Of a stretch of DNA of 64,000 bases, positions 19,423 through 27,735 are shown piece after piece. How positions within the stretch are numbered: position 1 is the stretch's first letter; the number at the start of each line of letters is the position of its first letter. Source of the DNA: JAVJST01 sp040219295 (lineage in GTDB: Bacteria > Pseudomonadota > Alphaproteobacteria > Rhodospirillales > Casp-alpha2); contig JAVJST010000005.1 in NCBI GenBank assembly GCA_040219295.1, positions 62,001 through 126,000 of the forward strand. Reading direction: 5' to 3'. The notes below the pieces were generated by a model. That model saw only the letters and a list, made by a program, of their open reading frames with translations. It was not told the DNA's origin and made no database searches. The position numbers and the translations under genes are program-made.

Positions 19423-19995
19423 TCAGGATGAGGATGGCCGGAGAAAATTTCTCAACATCTCCTGAACCTCGTGCGGCGTCGTGTCGACGCCCTTGGGGAT
19501 CGGCACGTCGATGCGCTGGCGTTCGGTTAATGACCCGGATCCCCTCCAGGTGAACGCTTCAGCAATGTATCGTGCGACGGTCCACTTGATCTTGGTCTGG
19601 TGAGTGAGATTGATCCGCAGAGCGTCCCCGTCTGAGTGGCTCCAGATTTTCCAGAACCGGCTGTGCCGCTCTATGACTTCAACCGTCTCGATATCATCCC
19701 ATGGCAGGCGCCGGCGAAGCTCGCAGGGAAAAGAAACGCCGTCTGGCGTCAGCGTCATGAAAACCGGTCGGCGCAGCGTTTGAATCAGGTGATATCCAGC
19801 CAGTCCCGCCGTTAAGAAAATGCCTCCGATGCTGTACAACACCCCCTTGCCGACGACGTAAGGCAGTGGGAGGAACAGCGCGCCGCAGATGGCCAGCCAT
19901 ATCGCAGCGTGCAAGAAATGCCTGGTGACGTACCTCCGGCGCTCGATATGAACAATTTTCGGCAGGTGACTCTTTAGCGGTTCGTTGCATGTCAT
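19423..19995 (-). CDS. Small membrane protein with PH-like domain
   Basis: This 190-residue protein has two membrane segments (about 28-46 and 49-68), followed by a soluble domain with a PH-like pattern (FMTLTPDGVSFP, RRLPWDDIETVEVIE, LRINLTHQTK). It recalls the STM3941 type of bacterial PH proteins, whose function is unknown. ATG 19995 begins 2 bases after the stop of the MBL hydrolase gene, so it is the last gene of a three-gene operon with that hydrolase and an FAA hydrolase. Confidence 0.55.
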   Translation of the reverse strand: MTCNEPLKSHLPKIVHIERRRYVTRHFLHAAIWLAICGALFLPLPYVVGKGVLYSIGGIFLTAGLAGYHLIQTLRRPVFMTLTPDGVSFPCELRRRLPWDDIETVEVIERHSRFWKIWSHSDGDALRINLTHQTKIKWTVARYIAEAFTWRGSGSLTERQRIDVPIPKGVDTTPHEVQEMLRNFLRPSSS

Positions 19996-19997
19996 CG

Positions 19998-20648
19998 TTA
20001 ACGAACCGCGTCGTCGCCGACGAACGGGTTGTGTTTGCGCTCGTCGCCGAAGGTCGAGAGCGGCCCGTGGCCCGGCACGAAGACGATATCGTCGCCGAGC
20101 GGGAACAGCTTGTCGCGGATCGACGCGATGAGGTCCGCATGGTTGCCGCGCGGAAAGTCGGTGCGCCCGATCGAGCCCTGGAAGATGACGTCGCCGACGA
20201 AGGCGACCTTCTGCTGCGGTTCGACGAAGACGACATGGCCCGGCGTATGGCCGGGACAGTGATAGACGTCCATGGTGACGTTGCCGACGGTGACCTGGTC
20301 GCCGTCGCCGAGCCAGCGGGTCGGTTCGAACACCTCGGCCGGCGGGAACCCGTACTCGGCGGCCTGGGCCGGCAGTTTCTCGATCCAGAACATTTCGTCC
20401 GGATGCGGGCCCTCGATCGGCACGCCGAGCCGCTCGCTCAGCGCCTTGGTCGCCGATGCGTGATCGAGGTGCCCGTGGGTGATCAGGATCTTCTCGATGT
20501 CGACGCCGTTCTCCTCGGCCGCGGCGAGGATCTTCTCGATCTCGCCGCCCGGGTCGACGACGGCGCCCTTCATCGTCTCCGTGCACCAGGCGACGGAGCA
20601 ATTCTGCTGAAAGGGCGTGACGGGAACGACGGCGGCCTGCAGCGGCAT
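19998..20648 (-). CDS. MBL-fold metallo-hydrolase, glyoxalase II-like
   Basis: The 216-residue protein has the metallo-beta-lactamase metal motifs THGHLDH (about residues 57-63), the later His in CPGHTPGH, Asp in FVGDVIF and His in VPGHGPLST. The compact size and GRTDFPRG before the last ligand fit the YcbL/glyoxalase II-like group that hydrolyses thioesters such as S-lactoylglutathione. The ATG overlaps the FAA hydrolase stop (TGATG), showing translational coupling. Confidence 0.85.
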   Translation of the reverse strand: MPLQAAVVPVTPFQQNCSVAWCTETMKGAVVDPGGEIEKILAAAEENGVDIEKILITHGHLDHASATKALSERLGVPIEGPHPDEMFWIEKLPAQAAEYGFPPAEVFEPTRWLGDGDQVTVGNVTMDVYHCPGHTPGHVVFVEPQQKVAFVGDVIFQGSIGRTDFPRGNHADLIASIRDKLFPLGDDIVFVPGHGPLSTFGDERKHNPFVGDDAVR

Positions 20649-21331
20649 CAGACGATCTCAACCGCGAGTTCGCCGACGCCGTCGACGCCGCCGGTGATCC
20701 GCTGGCCGCGGCTGACGGGACCCACGCCCTCGGGCGTGCCGGTAAACAGCAGGTCGCCGGGCGCGAGCGTGAACAGTGTCGAAAGGTGGGCGATGACCTG
20801 CGGGACCGGCCAGATCATGTCGGCGATGTCGCTTTCCTGGCGGGTTTCGCCGTCGACCGCGAGCCAGATCCGCCCGGCCGCCGGGTGGCCCGTATCCGCG
20901 ACGGGGCGAATGGCCGAAACCGGTGCGGCGGCGTCGAAGGTCTTGCTCGCTTCCCAGGGCATGCGGCTGGCTTGTGCGTCGCGCTGACGATCGCGCCGCG
21001 TCAGGTCGATGCCGGCGGCGTAGCCGAAAACGTGATCCGGGGCGTTCGCCGGGGAAATGTCGCGCCCGCCCCTGGCGATGGCGACGACCAGTTCGATCTC
21101 GTACTGCAGGTCCTCGGTCGCCGGCGGATAGGGAACGCGGCCGCCTTCGTTGATTACGTTGTCGGCTGGCTTGAGGAAGAAGATCGGCGGTTGCGTCGCG
21201 TCGATGCCCATCTCGCGGGCGTGGCGCGCGTAGTTGAGCCCGCAACAGTAGACCCGGCGAACGGGAAACGTTGCCTCTCCGCCGATCACGGGGAGGCTGG
21301 CTTGCGGCGGCGGGTCAAGGGCGTACGGCAT
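20648..21331 (-). CDS. Fumarylacetoacetate hydrolase family protein
   Basis: This 227-residue protein has the FAH fold motifs: VYCCGLNYARHAREMG, FFLKPADNVI, the metal-binding YEIELVVAI, GYAAGIDLTRRDRQ and FTGTPEGVGPV. The short single-domain form covers acylpyruvases, oxaloacetate decarboxylases and similar C-C bond hydrolases. It is the first gene of the operon with the MBL hydrolase and PH-like membrane protein. The exact substrate is open. Confidence 0.85.
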   Translation of the reverse strand: MPYALDPPPQASLPVIGGEATFPVRRVYCCGLNYARHAREMGIDATQPPIFFLKPADNVINEGGRVPYPPATEDLQYEIELVVAIARGGRDISPANAPDHVFGYAAGIDLTRRDRQRDAQASRMPWEASKTFDAAAPVSAIRPVADTGHPAAGRIWLAVDGETRQESDIADMIWPVPQVIAHLSTLFTLAPGDLLFTGTPEGVGPVSRGQRITGGVDGVGELAVEIV

Positions 21332-21421
21332 GGCGGTAATCTAATCGATTGATGCTGCGCGGCAAGCCTGCCGTCAGGTTCGGCCTATATGACCTTTGGT
21401 AGGATATCGGTTGAACGGGCT

Positions 21422-21459
21422 ATCTACGTTGCACGGGTGTAGATTGACGGGTACCGTCA
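21422..21459. promoter_or_regulatory. Two adjacent dyads upstream of the hybrid kinase gene
   Basis: ATCTAC (21422-21427) with GTAGAT (21439-21444) and, directly next to it, TGACGG (21445-21450) with CCGTCA (21454-21459) are perfect inverted repeats 50-85 bases before the kinase start. They may be operators or leader hairpins. No regulator can be named from them. Confidence 0.35.
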
Positions 21460-21506
21460 CCTGTTTTGATGCCGGGCCCCCGAGGGCCGGTGAAAGAAGC
21501 GAGATC

Positions 21507-24500
21507 ATGGCTTCTCCGCCGCGAATGACCGAAGGGCAGATCAAGCGACGGCGCACCGCCGCGGCGATCGTGATTGGGGCGCTGATCGTCGCGCTTGCGC
21601 TGACGGTCTACGGCACCGTCGTGCTGCAGCAGGTCAGCGGTATCGAACGCCAGTGGCGTGAGCGCGGCCAACTGGCGCAAGTGCAGGACGAAACCCTGTT
21701 CCGGCTGCAGAGCTCGTTGGGCTACGGCGGGTTCATTCACCACTTCAAGAACTTCGTGCTGCGCAGCGAGCTCGATTCATTCGATGCCGCACGGCATCAT
21801 CTTCAGGAGGCCTCGGATGCGCTCGATGCGCTGATCGCGCTTGGCGTCGCGGAGACCCATCCCGACAAGATTCAGCTCATTCGCGAACTGATCGAGGCGT
21901 ACAAGATCAGGATGGTCATCGCGGACGAAGCCTTCGTCGCCGGTTACACGGCGAACCAGATCGACGGCATGGTTCGAATCGACGACGCAGCGGCGATGAT
22001 GGCCATCACGGACTTGTCCGGCGCGATCCATGACAAGATGCTGGCAACGCAGGCCGAGTCGAGCGAACGGCTCGACGCGGCGATCCGTACGTCCACCTTG
22101 GGCTTGCTGATCCTGCCACTGATCGGCGTTGTCGCCTGGCTCATGCTGCGGTTCCTGCGTGAACAGACCGAGGCCAATCAGCGCGAGAAGGCTGCCGCTG
22201 CACAGATTGCCACGATCATCGATACCAACCCGGAAGCCATGCTGCTGATCGATCGGCACGGCCGGGTGGTGCGGACCAACGACGCGGCGACGACGCTGCT
22301 CGGATATCAGCGCCAAGAGCTGATCGGCATGCCGATCGCCAAGATCGCCCCGACGGGCGCTGCCGGCACCTGGAAGTCCGATGTCCTGCGTCTGTTTGAC
22401 GAGCCCGGCGGCCGGCGGGTCTGGCGCGGTGTGAAACTGTGGGCGATCCGGAGCGACGGGCTGCGGATTCCGGTCGGCGTCAGTGCCGGTGTCAGCGGCG
22501 ACGACGACCACGCCCTGGTCACCATGCTGCTGAGCGACGAGACGCCGCGCCTCAACTACGAGACGGGCCTGATCGAGGCTCGCGAAGCGGCGGAGCGTGC
22601 ATCGCGCGCCAAGTCCGACTTCCTGGCCAACGTCAGCCACGAGGTCCGCACGCCGATCAATGCCATCATCGGCCTCAGCGGGCTGGCGGGCAAGACCAGC
22701 CTCAGCCCGCAACAGAACGACTACATCACCAAGATCCACAGTGCCGGCCGCCGCCTTCTCGACGTCGTCAACGACATGCTCGACTTCGCCCGCATCGATG
22801 CCGGCAAGATGGAACTGGTTGAGCATCCGTTCCCTCTTGCCAACCTGCTCGAACAGATCGCCACCATTGCCGCGGTCGGCGCCGAGGAAAAGGGGCTGGA
22901 GGTCGTCTTCCGGCTGGACCGCGATATTCCGAAACGGCTGAACGGTGATCAGAACCGGATTGCCCAGGTGCTGTCCGGCCTGATCAACAACGCGATCAAG
23001 TTCACCGACAAGGGGGCCGTGGTCGTCGATGTCCGGCTCTCGTCGCCGGCATCGAGCGGGCCGGGCGATCCCGTGACGCTGATGGTCGGCGTCAGCGATA
23101 CCGGCATCGGGATCGCGGCTGACGACCTGCCCTACCTGTTCGAGGCCTTCAGCCAGGTCGACATGTCGACACAGCGCGTTCACGGCGGTACCGGTCTTGG
23201 ACTGGCGATCTGCAAGAACCTGGTCGAATCCATGGGCGGCGAGCTCACCGCCGAGAGCGAGCCGGGCAAGGGCTCGACGTTCCGCTTCACCGCGCAGCTC
23301 AAGCTTACCGATGAGAACGGCGCCGCCGAGGCGCCGATGATCGAAGAGGCGACGCGGGTTCTGGTGATCGACGACAGTGCGTCGGTGCGAGACATTCTCG
23401 CGACCGAGCTCGGCGGCGCCGGTTTCACGGTCACATCGGCTGCCGACGGCGCCGCGGGTATCGATCTCGTCCGGGAACGCCTGGCCGCCGGCGAGCCCTT
23501 CGACGTCGTGCTCATCGACCGGGAGATGCCGGGGACCGACGGCGTCGCCGCGGTCTCGCAGCTCGTCGATGCGCTGGGCGCGGAGCCCATGCCGATGATC
23601 CTGCTGATGGCGTCGTTCGACAGCGTCAACCTTCGTGAAATCAGATCGGCGCTGCCGATTGCCGGCGTGCTCGAGAAGCCGGTGATTACCTCGGTGCTGG
23701 TCGGCGCGCTGATCGATGCGGTCAATCAGCGCGACGGAATCGAACTCGTCCAGCCGGCCAGGCAGGACAGGAATGTCCGGGCCGATACGGCGGAGGCGCG
23801 GTCGGATCAGTCGCCAAGATCGGCGAAGAGACGCGAGATGAATGCCGGCGAAATCCGCTTCGCCGCGTTCATGGGCGACGGCGACGCCAAACTACTCGGC
23901 CGCGCCGCGAGCGCCAGGGTGCTGGTCGTCGAGGACAACTTGATCAACCAGCAGGTCGCGGTCGAAATGCTCGATCATCTCGGTATCGCCTCGGAGATCG
24001 CCGACAACGGGCTCGCGGCGCTCAACAAGCTCCGTGAAAATCCGGTCGATCACTACGACCTGGTGCTGATGGATGTGCAGATGCCGGGCATGGACGGGGT
24101 CACCGCGACGAAGCACATCCGCGGCGACTCCCGCTTTGCCGGACTGCCGATCATCGCGCTGACGGCCCACGCGCTGGGCGACGACCGGGAGCGCTGTTTC
24201 GATGCCGGCATGGACGGCCACCTGACCAAGCCGATCGGGCCGCGCCAGCTGATCGCCGTTCTGAACGCCTGGGTCGGTACCGAGGGTGGCATACCGAAGA
24301 ATGCGGCGCCGGATACCGCGCAGGTCGTGACCGCTGAGACGGCCGCCCAAGACGAGGTCGCGCCTGCGGATCAGCCGCTGTTCGATGAGGACCGGCTGGA
24401 ATCCCTGCGTGAACTGTCGGACGGATTCCTCGAGAAAATGCTCGGCGATTTCCGTACGCGTTTCGGGGACGCGGCCCGCCAGGTTCGGGGCCTTCTCGCC

Positions 24501-24734
24501 GAGAGCAAGATCGAGGAAGCCCGGAGCCTCGCCCACACGATCAAGGGGACCTCCGGATCGCTCGGCGCGCAACGGCTGTTCGCCAGCGCCCGCGCGCTCG
24601 ATCTCGCGCTTCGCGCCAAGGAACCGGAGGACGCGATCGCCGTCCTGACCGACCAGTTCGAGGAAGCCCTCGATCAGACCTGCGCGACGATCGCGGAGGA
24701 CCTCGCGCCGGAGCCCGCGAGCGCCGCCCACTGA
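21507..24734 (+). CDS. Hybrid sensor histidine kinase with two receiver domains and HPt
   Basis: This 1075-residue inner-membrane phosphorelay protein has membrane helices near 15-38 and 195-215 flanking a periplasmic sensor of about 155 residues. A PAS domain (about 235-345) follows, then HisKA with H378 (SHEVRTPIN), the HATPase with N box (NNAIKFTD), DTGIGI and GTGLGLAI. Receiver 1 carries D671 (LIDREMPG), receiver 2 D856 (LMDVQMPG), and a C-terminal HPt domain H1010 (AHTIKGTSGSLG). The layout is that of BarA/EvgS-type hybrids. The signal is unknown, and no cognate response regulator is adjacent. ATG 21507 is preferred because the first helix follows it; the upstream extension looks non-coding. 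Confidence 0.92.
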   Translation: MASPPRMTEGQIKRRRTAAAIVIGALIVALALTVYGTVVLQQVSGIERQWRERGQLAQVQDETLFRLQSSLGYGGFIHHFKNFVLRSELDSFDAARHHLQEASDALDALIALGVAETHPDKIQLIRELIEAYKIRMVIADEAFVAGYTANQIDGMVRIDDAAAMMAITDLSGAIHDKMLATQAESSERLDAAIRTSTLGLLILPLIGVVAWLMLRFLREQTEANQREKAAAAQIATIIDTNPEAMLLIDRHGRVVRTNDAATTLLGYQRQELIGMPIAKIAPTGAAGTWKSDVLRLFDEPGGRRVWRGVKLWAIRSDGLRIPVGVSAGVSGDDDHALVTMLLSDETPRLNYETGLIEAREAAERASRAKSDFLANVSHEVRTPINAIIGLSGLAGKTSLSPQQNDYITKIHSAGRRLLDVVNDMLDFARIDAGKMELVEHPFPLANLLEQIATIAAVGAEEKGLEVVFRLDRDIPKRLNGDQNRIAQVLSGLINNAIKFTDKGAVVVDVRLSSPASSGPGDPVTLMVGVSDTGIGIAADDLPYLFEAFSQVDMSTQRVHGGTGLGLAICKNLVESMGGELTAESEPGKGSTFRFTAQLKLTDENGAAEAPMIEEATRVLVIDDSASVRDILATELGGAGFTVTSAADGAAGIDLVRERLAAGEPFDVVLIDREMPGTDGVAAVSQLVDALGAEPMPMILLMASFDSVNLREIRSALPIAGVLEKPVITSVLVGALIDAVNQRDGIELVQPARQDRNVRADTAEARSDQSPRSAKRREMNAGEIRFAAFMGDGDAKLLGRAASARVLVVEDNLINQQVAVEMLDHLGIASEIADNGLAALNKLRENPVDHYDLVLMDVQMPGMDGVTATKHIRGDSRFAGLPIIALTAHALGDDRERCFDAGMDGHLTKPIGPRQLIAVLNAWVGTEGGIPKNAAPDTAQVVTAETAAQDEVAPADQPLFDEDRLESLRELSDGFLEKMLGDFRTRFGDAARQVRGLLAESKIEEARSLAHTIKGTSGSLGAQRLFASARALDLALRAKEPEDAIAVLTDQFEEALDQTCATIAEDLAPEPASAAH

Positions 24735-24747
24735 CCCCGGCCGCTCG

Positions 24748-26154
24748 TCAGCTTTCGTAACGCGTGTTGCCGCGGCGCGTCGGATCGATCGGCAGTTCGA
24801 GGTGCAGCGGCTGGTGGGCGCGCTGCGAGCACGATTGCCGCGGACAGACATGGCAGTTGATGCCGATCGGGCTGAACAGCCGGTCGTCCTGCAGATTGAA
24901 CGCCTTGGCGTAGGTCAGGCGGTGGACGTGTTCGAGATCGCAGCCCAGCGAGACCGACATGCGCCGGTTCTGGGACTCGCGGCTGAACGACGGCCGTTCG
25001 GTCGAGCGGTTGATGGTGAAGAAACGCTGGCCGTCGGGCAGCTCGACGAACTGCGGCAACGTGATGCCCGGGGTCGAGAACGCCGCGTGGATGTGCCAGA
25101 CCGGACACGATCCGCCCGATTCGGCGATGTTGACCGAGGTCGCGTTGAACCGCTTGGTGACGTTGCCGGCGCGGTCGACGCGCAGGAAGAAGAACGGCAC
25201 GCCGCGCTTGCGGTCGCGCTGCAGGGTCGTCAGCCGGTGGCAGACCTGCTCGAACGACGCGCCGAACTGGGCGGCCAGTCGGTCGACGTCGTAGGCCGTC
25301 GCCTCGGCTGCCTTGTAGATGTAGTTGTACGGCATCATCAGGGCGGCGGCGAAGTAGTTGGCCAGTTCGACCCTGAGCCGCGCCATGCCGGCCTCGGATT
25401 GGATGCCGCTGCCCCGGGTCAGGTTGTCGAGGATCTCGGGGAACTCGACGAGACACAGCACATGGGCGAGCTGGAACACGCGGTTCGGGTGATCGAGCGC
25501 ATCGGACAACCGGACGACGGCCTTGTCGCGGTCGTAGATGCGCAGCGCATACGCCATGTCCTGGACCGGCGCGATGCTGACGCCGATGCCGTGTTCGTCA
25601 TGCAGCCGCGCCTTGAGGACCGCATAGACGTCGTCGGCGGTGCACGGGGTCTCCTCGCGTAATGCCTCGGCGGCCCGTTCGAGATCGTCGAAGTAGTTCG
25701 AATGGCGGCGGAAGAAATCATGGATGATCGCCTCCGGCGTCGACGCCATCAGGTCGTCGGGCATGCGTTCGCTGCCCATCCGCATGATCTTCTCGAGGGT
25801 CGTGCGGTGGCCGCGGTAGAGCCGCAGGAAATGCGCCACGACCTGCGGGGCATGGTCGATCGCGGCGCGCAGCTCCTCGATGTCGGGGCGATGTTCGGCG
25901 AACATCGAGTCCTGGAAGACGTGGCGCAGGTCGTTGAGCTGGTGGGCGCTGTCGTCCTCGATCAGGTCGTGCCAGTCGACGCCGTAGGCATCGGAAATCG
26001 CCATCAGCGTCTTGATCGAGAGGCTGCGCTGGTTGTTCTCCAGCAGGTTGACGTAGGTCGTCGAGATGCCGAGGGCCGCCGCCATCTCGGCCTGGGTCTG
26101 CTTGTGATCGCGGCGCAGACGGCGCAGCCGGGGACCGACGAGGATCTTGTTCAT
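24748..26154 (-). CDS. XRE regulator with IrrE-like and DUF2083 domains (short-chain acyl responsive type)
   Basis: This 468-residue regulator has an N-terminal HTH (RRDHKQTQAEMAAALGIS, about 14-35), a central ImmA/IrrE-like domain (about 190-260) in which the usual HExxH zinc motif reads QLAHV, and a C-terminal DUF2083 region with the signature Cys cluster CHVCPRQSCSQRA near residue 440. The architecture matches RamB/PrpR/ScfR-type regulators that sense acyl-CoAs and control propionate, acetate or glyoxylate genes. None of those metabolic genes adjoins it here, so its targets are elsewhere. A near-perfect palindrome lies 28-49 bases upstream of its start, suggesting autoregulation. Confidence 0.88.
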   Translation of the reverse strand: MNKILVGPRLRRLRRDHKQTQAEMAAALGISTTYVNLLENNQRSLSIKTLMAISDAYGVDWHDLIEDDSAHQLNDLRHVFQDSMFAEHRPDIEELRAAIDHAPQVVAHFLRLYRGHRTTLEKIMRMGSERMPDDLMASTPEAIIHDFFRRHSNYFDDLERAAEALREETPCTADDVYAVLKARLHDEHGIGVSIAPVQDMAYALRIYDRDKAVVRLSDALDHPNRVFQLAHVLCLVEFPEILDNLTRGSGIQSEAGMARLRVELANYFAAALMMPYNYIYKAAEATAYDVDRLAAQFGASFEQVCHRLTTLQRDRKRGVPFFFLRVDRAGNVTKRFNATSVNIAESGGSCPVWHIHAAFSTPGITLPQFVELPDGQRFFTINRSTERPSFSRESQNRRMSVSLGCDLEHVHRLTYAKAFNLQDDRLFSPIGINCHVCPRQSCSQRAHQPLHLELPIDPTRRGNTRYES

Positions 26155-26181
26155 GGCAGCGTTCGGGACCGATCCAGTGAA

Positions 26182-26215
26182 TTTACAAAATTACATTTGT
26201 AAATTATGTAAATTA
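26182..26215. promoter_or_regulatory. Operator palindrome upstream of the XRE regulator
   Basis: In an AT-rich island, TTTACAAA (26182-26189) and TTTGTAAA (26196-26203) form a perfect 8-6-8 dyad. The right arm runs into two head-to-tail copies of TGTAAATTA (26198-26206 and 26207-26215). RamB/PrpR-type regulators bind AAA/TTTGCAAA-like palindromes, so this is the likely autoregulatory site. It also lies upstream of the divergent small gene at 26339. Confidence 0.65.
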
Positions 26216-26338
26216 CACTTTGAACACAAGAACGCGGTTTGTGATGAATGTCCGGCCGGGCAGTGCTACCAGAGTGTCATTCAGCAATCCGGTGGCGACA
26301 AACCGCCACTGACAACCATTCTGGCCGGAGTGCACGAC

Positions 26339-26578
26339 ATGCCGAAGTATCGCGAAAGCTTCAATCTCAACATCACCGACGTGAACCTCATCGAGGAGGC
26401 GCTGACCAAGCGCGCCAGCGAAGTGTCGCGGGCCCTGCTCGAACAGCAGCCGGCAGCCGAAAAATCCGACAGCATCGCGTCGTTCAAGCGGGAACTCGAG
26501 GAGATCCGCAGTCTGCTCGGCCGTATCCACAATCAGAAAATCTGGTATCAGCCCCGGAGTTACGTCCCGCAGGGTTAA
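26339..26578 (+). CDS. Small coiled-coil protein of unknown function
   Basis: This 79-residue acidic/basic helical protein starts MPKYRESFNLNITDVNLIEEAL and ends QIWYQPRSYVPQG-like (NQKIWYQPRSYVPQG). Heptad-like leucines and glutamates at about 45-65 (FKRELEEIRSLLGRI) suggest a short coiled coil. GGCCGGAG precedes ATG 26339. It lies divergent from the XRE regulator and ends at a strong terminator, so it is a plausible regulated gene. No known family is recognised. Confidence 0.6.
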   Translation: MPKYRESFNLNITDVNLIEEALTKRASEVSRALLEQQPAAEKSDSIASFKRELEEIRSLLGRIHNQKIWYQPRSYVPQG

Positions 26579-26630
26579 GCCGGATTGAGCGGACCGCCGA
26601 GGACGTCGGCGAATGCCCGCAAGTTGAAGA

Positions 26631-26662
26631 CCCCGCCGGAGCCCCTCGCCGGCGGGGTTTTT
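26631..26662 (+). terminator. Rho-independent terminator
   Basis: CCCCGCCGG (26631-26639) pairs with CCGGCGGGG (26649-26657), followed by TTTTT. It ends the small-protein transcript; the HAD gene converges from the other side. Confidence 0.8.
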
Positions 26663-26681
26663 CGTCGGCTCCGACACCCGG

Positions 26682-27602
26682 CTAGATGGACGGCATCCGG
26701 AAATCCGGCACGATCCCCGACGCGGCGATGCACGCCGCTGGTTCGAGGTCGCGGAGAACGCCGAACTCGGTGACAAGGGCGGTGTGCATGCCGGCGGCGC
26801 GGCCACCGAGCACGTCCGTGTGCAGGGTGTCGCCGATCATCAGTGTCCGTTCGGGGTTCAGCGTGTCGCCCGAGACGTCGACGAGGAACTCGAAGGCGTT
26901 GCCGAAGGGTTTTCCGAAGAAGACCGGCGCGACACTCGAGCGATCGGCGATATCGTGTGCATAAGCGCCCGGTTCCAGGGTCAGGCAATCCTCACGCGGC
27001 GCAACGAGGTCCGGATTTCCGATCAGCAAGGGCCGGGCTTTGCGTTCCAGCGCGCGACGGAGGATGTCTTGGCGGTGCTCATTCCATCCGCTGCTACTGA
27101 GGAAGATAAAGCCGTCACAGTGTCCTTTCGTCGAATCCGTGTAGTGGCGGACTCGCGCCGGCAGTTCGTCGATCTCGGCGTCGTCGGGCGCAATGACCGC
27201 CCATTCCATTCCTGCATCGAACTGCCTCAGCGCGTGCATCAGGACGGCCCGGCTCGAGACGATTTCGGATGCGGAGAAGTCGAACCCCAGACCGGCGTAT
27301 TTCTGTTGCAGTCTGCGAATCGGAACGCTGGCGGCGTTCGTCAGTACGAACACGCGTTTACCGGCATCGCGCAACTGCGAAACGCGTTCGACGGCGCCGG
27401 GTATTGCCGCGTTGCCGACGTTGAGGACGCCAAACGAATCGAATACGAAGGTATCGAACCGGTCGGCGATGTCACCGAGGTTTGCGACGGGTTCGGTTGC
27501 TGGTGAAAAATGGGGAAACGGAAGGCGTTGGCGAACCTGGCCGTACCGATCGAACACCCATTTGGCGTCGATTGTTTGTCGCATGGCGGGGAATCCGGGC
27601 AT
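26682..27602 (-). CDS. HAD-IIA (NagD-like) family protein lacking the second catalytic Asp
   Basis: This 306-residue protein has a HAD class IIA layout: motif I FVFDSFGVLN (D55), motif II-like VLTNAAS, the cap domain, and motif IV GDTLHTDVLGGRAAGM. In motif I the second aspartate (general acid/base) is replaced by F57, as seen by eye. Some TIGR01459-type HAD proteins carry an aromatic residue here, so the protein may be a weak phosphatase or a binding protein. ATG 27602 has no clear ribosome site; MRQTIDAKW at 27584 is an alternative start. Confidence 0.8.
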   Translation of the reverse strand: MPGFPAMRQTIDAKWVFDRYGQVRQRLPFPHFSPATEPVANLGDIADRFDTFVFDSFGVLNVGNAAIPGAVERVSQLRDAGKRVFVLTNAASVPIRRLQQKYAGLGFDFSASEIVSSRAVLMHALRQFDAGMEWAVIAPDDAEIDELPARVRHYTDSTKGHCDGFIFLSSSGWNEHRQDILRRALERKARPLLIGNPDLVAPREDCLTLEPGAYAHDIADRSSVAPVFFGKPFGNAFEFLVDVSGDTLNPERTLMIGDTLHTDVLGGRAAGMHTALVTEFGVLRDLEPAACIAASGIVPDFRMPSI

Positions 27603-27686
27603 TCAGTCAGATGTAGAATTTTTTCGATTTTTTTCGTTTGCAGTATGGATATGCGGCTCGCGTGTCGGCATAGTCCAACGGTTCCC

Positions 27687-27704
27687 CTGTAACAAAAACG
27701 TAAC
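27687..27704 (+). promoter_or_regulatory. Pho-box-like site upstream of phnD
   Basis: CTGTAAC (27687-27693), AAAA, ACGTAAC (27698-27704) is a pair of 7-base direct repeats with an 11-base period, the spacing of PhoB boxes (consensus half-site CTGTCAT). It ends 31 bases before the phnD start. Control by PhoR-PhoB under phosphate limitation is the natural reading for a phosphonate transporter. Confidence 0.6.
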
Positions 27705-27735
27705 ATAGTTGGGAAGCTTAAACTTGGAGGCACTG

